64,000 nt of DNA, from assembly GCA_036583965.1 (NCBI GenBank), contig JAZBQD010000001.1, positions 24,041,569-24,105,568 of the forward strand, written 5' to 3'. Both the position numbers and the translations under genes were made by a program. Below, piece after piece: positions 58,901-64,000 of the stretch (the first letter of the stretch is position 1; each line of letters opens with the position of its first letter). The DNA comes from Prunella strophiata (Eukaryota; Chordata; Aves; Passeriformes; Prunellidae). Under the pieces are notes generated by a model that made no database searches, was not told where the DNA came from, and saw only the letters and a list, made by a program, of their open reading frames with translations.

Positions 58901-61900
58901 TTATTACTGTAAAGCTAAGGCCTTTTTAGTTCCCTTGATGGTGGTGGTGCTAATCATACTTAAAACTCCTACTACATATATAAATAATTCCCACAATGAT
59001 ACGCTTTGGCCCTGAGTGAAAGTATAAATGTTTCTTAACAAGTCAGACATGATAAAACCCAGCAATGTTTAGCATGCCACAATATGAAGCTATGCTTCTT
59101 TCTGTGACTTACAGTTTAATTTCTACTTTCACCAGGTGGTAGGATATCCACTTTGTTTTGCTTCATTTTCAAATAAACAGCATAAGCCACTATTATGAAA
59201 TTTGCAAAGTGTAGGGTTTTAACCACCAGTTTTGCAAGAGCTTTAAAGGGTATGTGTTTCTCACATCTGTTAAAAATGAACAGTAGACATTTTATCGTGG
59301 CTAGTGTTGCCAGGAATTATTAACTAGGCAAAACCTCTGTCCTCACAGGCCATGAAATTCTGGTTGGGTCAAGAAGAGGGACACTCCCAAAGTCAGTTTC
59401 ACAGAGTAAGTTTAACCCGAAATCTAGATATGCAGAAAATCCCTTTTCTGTGAATATTGATACATGTAACTGGATTGTCCTTGCTCTGTGAGTGTAAAGG
59501 TGGGTAGGCATTTCCTAAAACTTTCTGTGTGAGACCTACTTCTCCAGTTCTGTATGGGATGAATATTCAAGGATGATTACATTCCCCCACATCCTGCAAA
59601 TCTCTGTTTGTAGGGGCCAGAGACAGAGAATACAAAGGCAAAGGTTGTATTGTTTTATATTCCTCATCATATTTTCATACACTACACATTGATAAACTTG
59701 TTTCTTGCCTCAAAAGCCCGGAAAGAGATTGCTCTTTGAAATACTGTGATAGGTATTGCAAGATATCCGTGTTCACTTTGTGAATATGTTGGTTTGGTTT
59801 AGCAAAAGGTATGATTGTAATTAATAACAAGTTTCATCTCCAGCTCTTGTTAATCACTGTGAAACTGTTTCTCTGGAAAGTCAGTGTTTGTAAGAGGAAG
59901 CTGGGGGAGATTTTAACCCTCTTAAGAGGTTGTGTTGAGTGGCTAAGGACACCTTGCTACTGTGGGGAAAAACATTGCCATCCTTAATGATTACCTAAGC
60001 TGTATTTAAATTCATCATATAAAACAAACAAACAAAATCCCAACAACAGTCCCATTTCCTGCCTCTCCACCACCAAATAAAAAGGGTTTCAGGGGTTTAA
60101 AGAAAACTAATAAATTACATGGTGAGCATCTACAGTTTGAAAATCCCATAAATGGATCTTTACCTGATGGTCTTTATCCCTAGTTTTAAAAAACTTAAAG
60201 GAGGACAGGTTGATTGATGTAGATATACCAGAGGTTATACACACTTGAAAGAAGAATCTGCAAGTGCTGAAAGCCACTTTTACCTAGAAGGGAAGGATGA
60301 TGAATACACAGGCAGGGGGTGCTCAGGACCCAGTCAAAGTGAGAAAATGTGCAGTCTTCTACCTGGGAGCAGAAGTTGCTGCTAATACCTGTAGTATGCA
60401 GGTGGCACAGCATGGCACATGCCATGCAGCAGTAGTCTGGCACCTGCTGCCTGGAAAAACTGGCTGTAACAGAATTACACTTCAACTCTCATTATGTACT
60501 TCAATGAAGAAAATAATGTTTTTCATATTTACATGCTTGCAATGAGTTACCTGGATTACAAGAAGTGAAGTAGAATTTTTGTGGAGGTTATTTGAGGGGG
60601 TTGACTGTTAAATCTCTGTTTACTACTTTCACTTGTGCCATTTTGCCTTTGAGTAGAGAAACAGTTGTGGCTGCAGAGCTACTTGTAACAGGAGTTTGCT
60701 GTGGTTGCATTTTGAGCAGAAGTTTGTTATTTTAGAACATGATTCAGTACCTGTTAGCTGAATATACCTCTGAACATACCTCTGATCAGAAGCTGGGCAT
60801 TAAGTTAGTCACCTAATAGTCTACTCTTCTGTTAAATCTTTTGCTGTTCCTGCTCTGAAATTTTGGGAGTGTGTAGTTTTGAGTTTCCTAATTGGTCACT
60901 TCAGCAAAATGAATTAGCTAATGTGTGGTTGCATTGAAGATAAATGTTGATTTATCAGTGGTCAGAAAATAGACTAAAAAACATTTAAAATATGTTAATT
61001 TAAGAAGTGTTTATGCATTAGACATCTGATACCAGAATAATTTGTACTGGGGTGCTACATTCCTTGTAGGTCCTAGTAGTAATGGTGGTGTTGCTGAGAT
61101 TTAAGTTGTTGTTATTAGTTTCTAAGTAGCATTGCAACCAGATTTCATTAAATTTGAGTGTTGTAGATGCAGGTCGAACAAACCACAGCATTTTAAAATG
61201 TGTGGTTATTCCAATGATCACATAGGCAGTGGAAAATTATTAACACACACCACTTCCAACAAAACAGTGTATGCTACAAGATTAGCTATGAGCAATATGA
61301 TCTCTCATCTTTCATGTTGACAAGTCTGTTTATTTGAAAATTCAGACAAACTGAACATAAAACTACAAATCTTGTTATGTGTTCATGTGCATCTTTGTGA
61401 CGTTTTTCAGCATTTTTTATATTGAGGCTGAGCAAAAGCAAAACCTGTTCCACATGCTTCTGTTTCCCATTTGTTTTACACTATTGATTAACTAGCAAAC
61501 TTTCCAGTACAAAAAATCCAGCAGTAAAATAGCAGTGCAATTAGAAGTCAAAAAGTAAAGCAAAACCTTCTTTCTACTAGTCATCAGTAAAGGATTAATA
61601 GAGAGAGGTATTTCAAACTTTGGTTCAGAGTTGGATATGACAGTGTAGCTGTATTTTCCATATTGGCTGTCCTTGTCAAAGCAAGTCTTCAGCTGGGTAC
61701 AAACTAGCAAAGATGGGCAAGTCCCTGGCAAGGCACCATCTTCTGGAAGAGATGTGCTGCTGAAGCTTTGTGCTGGGAATGGTCCCTTGCCTGTGCTGAT
61801 GGAGTTGTCTCACAGGGCCCCATTCTTGGTGCCTTCCTGGCTGTGTTTGCATGTGCAGTCATTACAGCCCTTCTGAGGAACATTTAATGTGCATTTTGAA

Positions 61901-64000
61901 GCAGTATTTGCTTGTATGCAATGAACTTGAGGACTTAGGGGCAGTGGGTCTGTTTGTGCCTATATACATGATACTTATTTTACACATGCACTGAAATCAG
62001 TGCTGCTGGAAATGCAGCAAGTGCAGGAAATGTGTGGTGCCTGTGCAGCCATGGGACAGAGGAAGGGCCTCATGAAATAGAGCCATTTGGAAAGGTCTGC
62101 AGGCCAGATTTAATTTTCCTGCTGGGTCATTCCTGCCTTGGCCTGTGACTTCTGTTGGCTCAGGTTACAGCTCTTGTGTGCTGGAAGCAGAGGACTCCAG
62201 CCCTGATAACTGTCTGGGAGCTTGTTCTACATGATGATGTTTAAGTGAATGAAAAATAAGAGCTATAAAGCATGTGTCTAATGAATAGTCAGATTCTTAA
62301 GGTTGCCATGTTGAGTGTTCAGAATAGGAAGTGTTCAGCATGTGCCTCTACAGCTCTGATATGTTTTCCTTTATGGTGCTTTATTACCATATAATCTTTA
62401 GTTACATTAAGGTTGCATAGCAATATGTGGTCGTGGTTAAAGTGCTCAGTAAAAGTTATTGATACATTTTTCTAGGCTCTATCTTGGCATTTTGTTGGTC
62501 ACAGAAAATGTGGCTTTTTCACATGCTGCATTTTTATTAACTACTTAATGTGCCAGTATTTTGATATAATAAAAGCCCTTGAAGGGAATGTATATATATT
62601 TTTTTTCTGTTTTGAAGAAAGCTGTTTAAATTATTTTTCAATTATGTAAGTAAATTCAGGAATTGATTGTATTAATTATGAAATTCATATAGCTTGTTAC
62701 ACTTAGATTCTAATTAGCCAGATGCATTCATTTTATAAATATTTATGCTTGTCAAATGAGCTTGTTTTCATAACTTGCTTATTTCATTTTTACCACTTGT
62801 GTGTTTCAGTTGTGCAAGAGTTTCAGGTCAACATCAAAATGCTGAGAAGGAAGTGTGTACAATGCATACCATTGATTGCATACCATCTAACAATTTACTT
62901 CATTGCTGATGCTAAGAGATTATTCAGCATGAAAGAATACCAGTGACTTTTGTGTTTGGGAAGCTGGTCAGTTCTGAGGGCTTTTCTCAAGTGCTCTTCC
63001 CAAACCACAAGGTGTATGCACCTGAGTTTTTGAGAGAAGATCCCACCAGGCTGCAGGAGCGACGTTGAGCTGAAAACATTTGACTGTGGTTAAAGCTGAC
63101 TTAGGAGAAAAGTGTATTTCTTTTGTTGTTTGAGTCAGCTGGTTTCTCTAGTCAGTCTGCATCCATTGTGGATTTTTGTGGCCATATGTTGGATCCCTTG
63201 GTAGCATTGAGGGAAAAACTGCTATGCCTTGAGCTGGCAGCAGGAGTGCTGTGACAAAGGTGTTTTGACATGTCACGCTAAAACCTGACTGACCTTTTAA
63301 AAAGGAGAGGGGTGGGGGATGAAGGGGACAGAGAATTTCCAACTATAAATGGAGATTAAAAGAAACTGTATTTTAATACTTTAAATGGTAGCTTCTCATG
63401 GAGTTATTCTTTATTATTACAGTAATAAATTGTATTATTATTATAATAAAAAACAGATATATTTTTTGTCTTCCCTTGCAGCAGAACTCATCTGCTGAAT
63501 AGCTGTAATATAGTAGGACTTGTGCTTTGAAGCAATTCTGCTTCAGTGGCTTTAATGTTACACAATAGGTAATGTTTTGAGTAATTGAAGTTTTCAGGAT
63601 GGGTTTCAATAATGAATTTCTTTCTTCCTTAGTGTATTTGGAAAATAACTTTTGGTAAGCCTGGAAGTTTGTGATTTTTCTAGTGGAGGGTGGTGTCTGT
63701 TTATTTGTTTGTTTTTAGAAGCCAACCAATCAAAAAAAATGCTTTCCTCCTACACTACCAGGTCTGTGTTTTTAAAAAAAAAAAAATAAAAATCAAGCCT
63801 GCAGCTTGGGTTCCTGAAGGAACCATTCAAAGGTATTACTGCTTATTTGGGGCTTCTAGGAAATACTGTATGCCCAAAGGTAAAAATGCATGGTTCTTTG
63901 TATTGCTCTCTTACTCCTGAAAACTCATCTTAAAGAAGGGAGAAGAAAAAGGTACTTTTATGTCAGAACAGAGGAAATTACCCTGAGGGTTTGTCACAGA
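49985..64000 (+). other. CCDC6: CCDC6 intron 1 (5' 14 kb)
   Basis: After the CpG island this is AT-rich unique intron with no CR1 copy or exon that I recognise. Low-complexity items are a poly-A run near 57963, AT-rich tracts near 62590-62700 and 63410-63450, and an A-run at 63773-63785. Open frames up to 213 codons (57377-58018, minus) lack protein character. Confidence 0.85.

Noticed and set aside
1..64000. tRNA, rRNA, CRISPR arrays, operons, or bacterial and viral genes
   Set aside because: None seen on either strand; the window is vertebrate nuclear DNA.

Overview
The window is vertebrate nuclear DNA, almost certainly from a bird. The protein-coding pieces match two genes that are neighbours on one strand in amniotes, ANK3 (ankyrin-G) and CCDC6. 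Two 5'-truncated repeats have the 3'-end signature of CR1, the dominant avian LINE. I cannot resolve the species.

Positions 1-37228 (+ strand) hold the 3' part of ANK3. In order these are: two exons of the UPA domain (504-629, 1439-1561); a 27-nt micro-exon (2058-2084); a linker exon (3820-3901); the 7.7-kb neuron-specific giant exon (7214-14898); three death-domain exons (15538-15612, 16463-16594, 17609-17752); and the C-terminal regulatory exons (20597-21269, 23114-23493, 27169-27267, 35095-35178, 35303-35362, 37160-37228). Every junction has GT/AG ends and the codon phases chain correctly. Exon 3820-3901 can also join 15538 in phase, which skips the giant exon and gives the ubiquitous form. 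Keeping the giant exon gives the axon-initial-segment/node form. Inside the giant exon I see the GABARAP-binding (LIR) site and SxIP microtubule-end-binding motifs.

Three sites (about 9220, 11150-11185 and 23163-23170) each carry one extra base that breaks the reading frame in otherwise well-preserved coding sequence. Removing one base at each restores both the protein and the exon phases, so consensus-sequence errors are the simplest explanation.

Positions 37229 to about 41670 are probably ANK3 3' UTR and flank, with several poly(A) signals. From about 41670 to 48690 is intergenic DNA without a supported gene. It contains a 133-bp direct repeat with two nearly identical copies, a 26-nt poly-C run and an old interspersed-repeat fossil. 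A CpG island (about 48690-50370) with a GC-rich minisatellite (about 49134-49545) precedes CCDC6 exon 1 (49673-49984). The remaining 14 kb is the start of CCDC6 intron 1.

The most interesting candidates beyond the known gene models are alternative ANK3 ends. One is a phase-matched SPR-repeat terminal exon at 19730 with its own poly(A) cluster. Another is read-through of the giant exon into an intronic poly(A) site. A third is a possible exon at 24105. All three are inferences.
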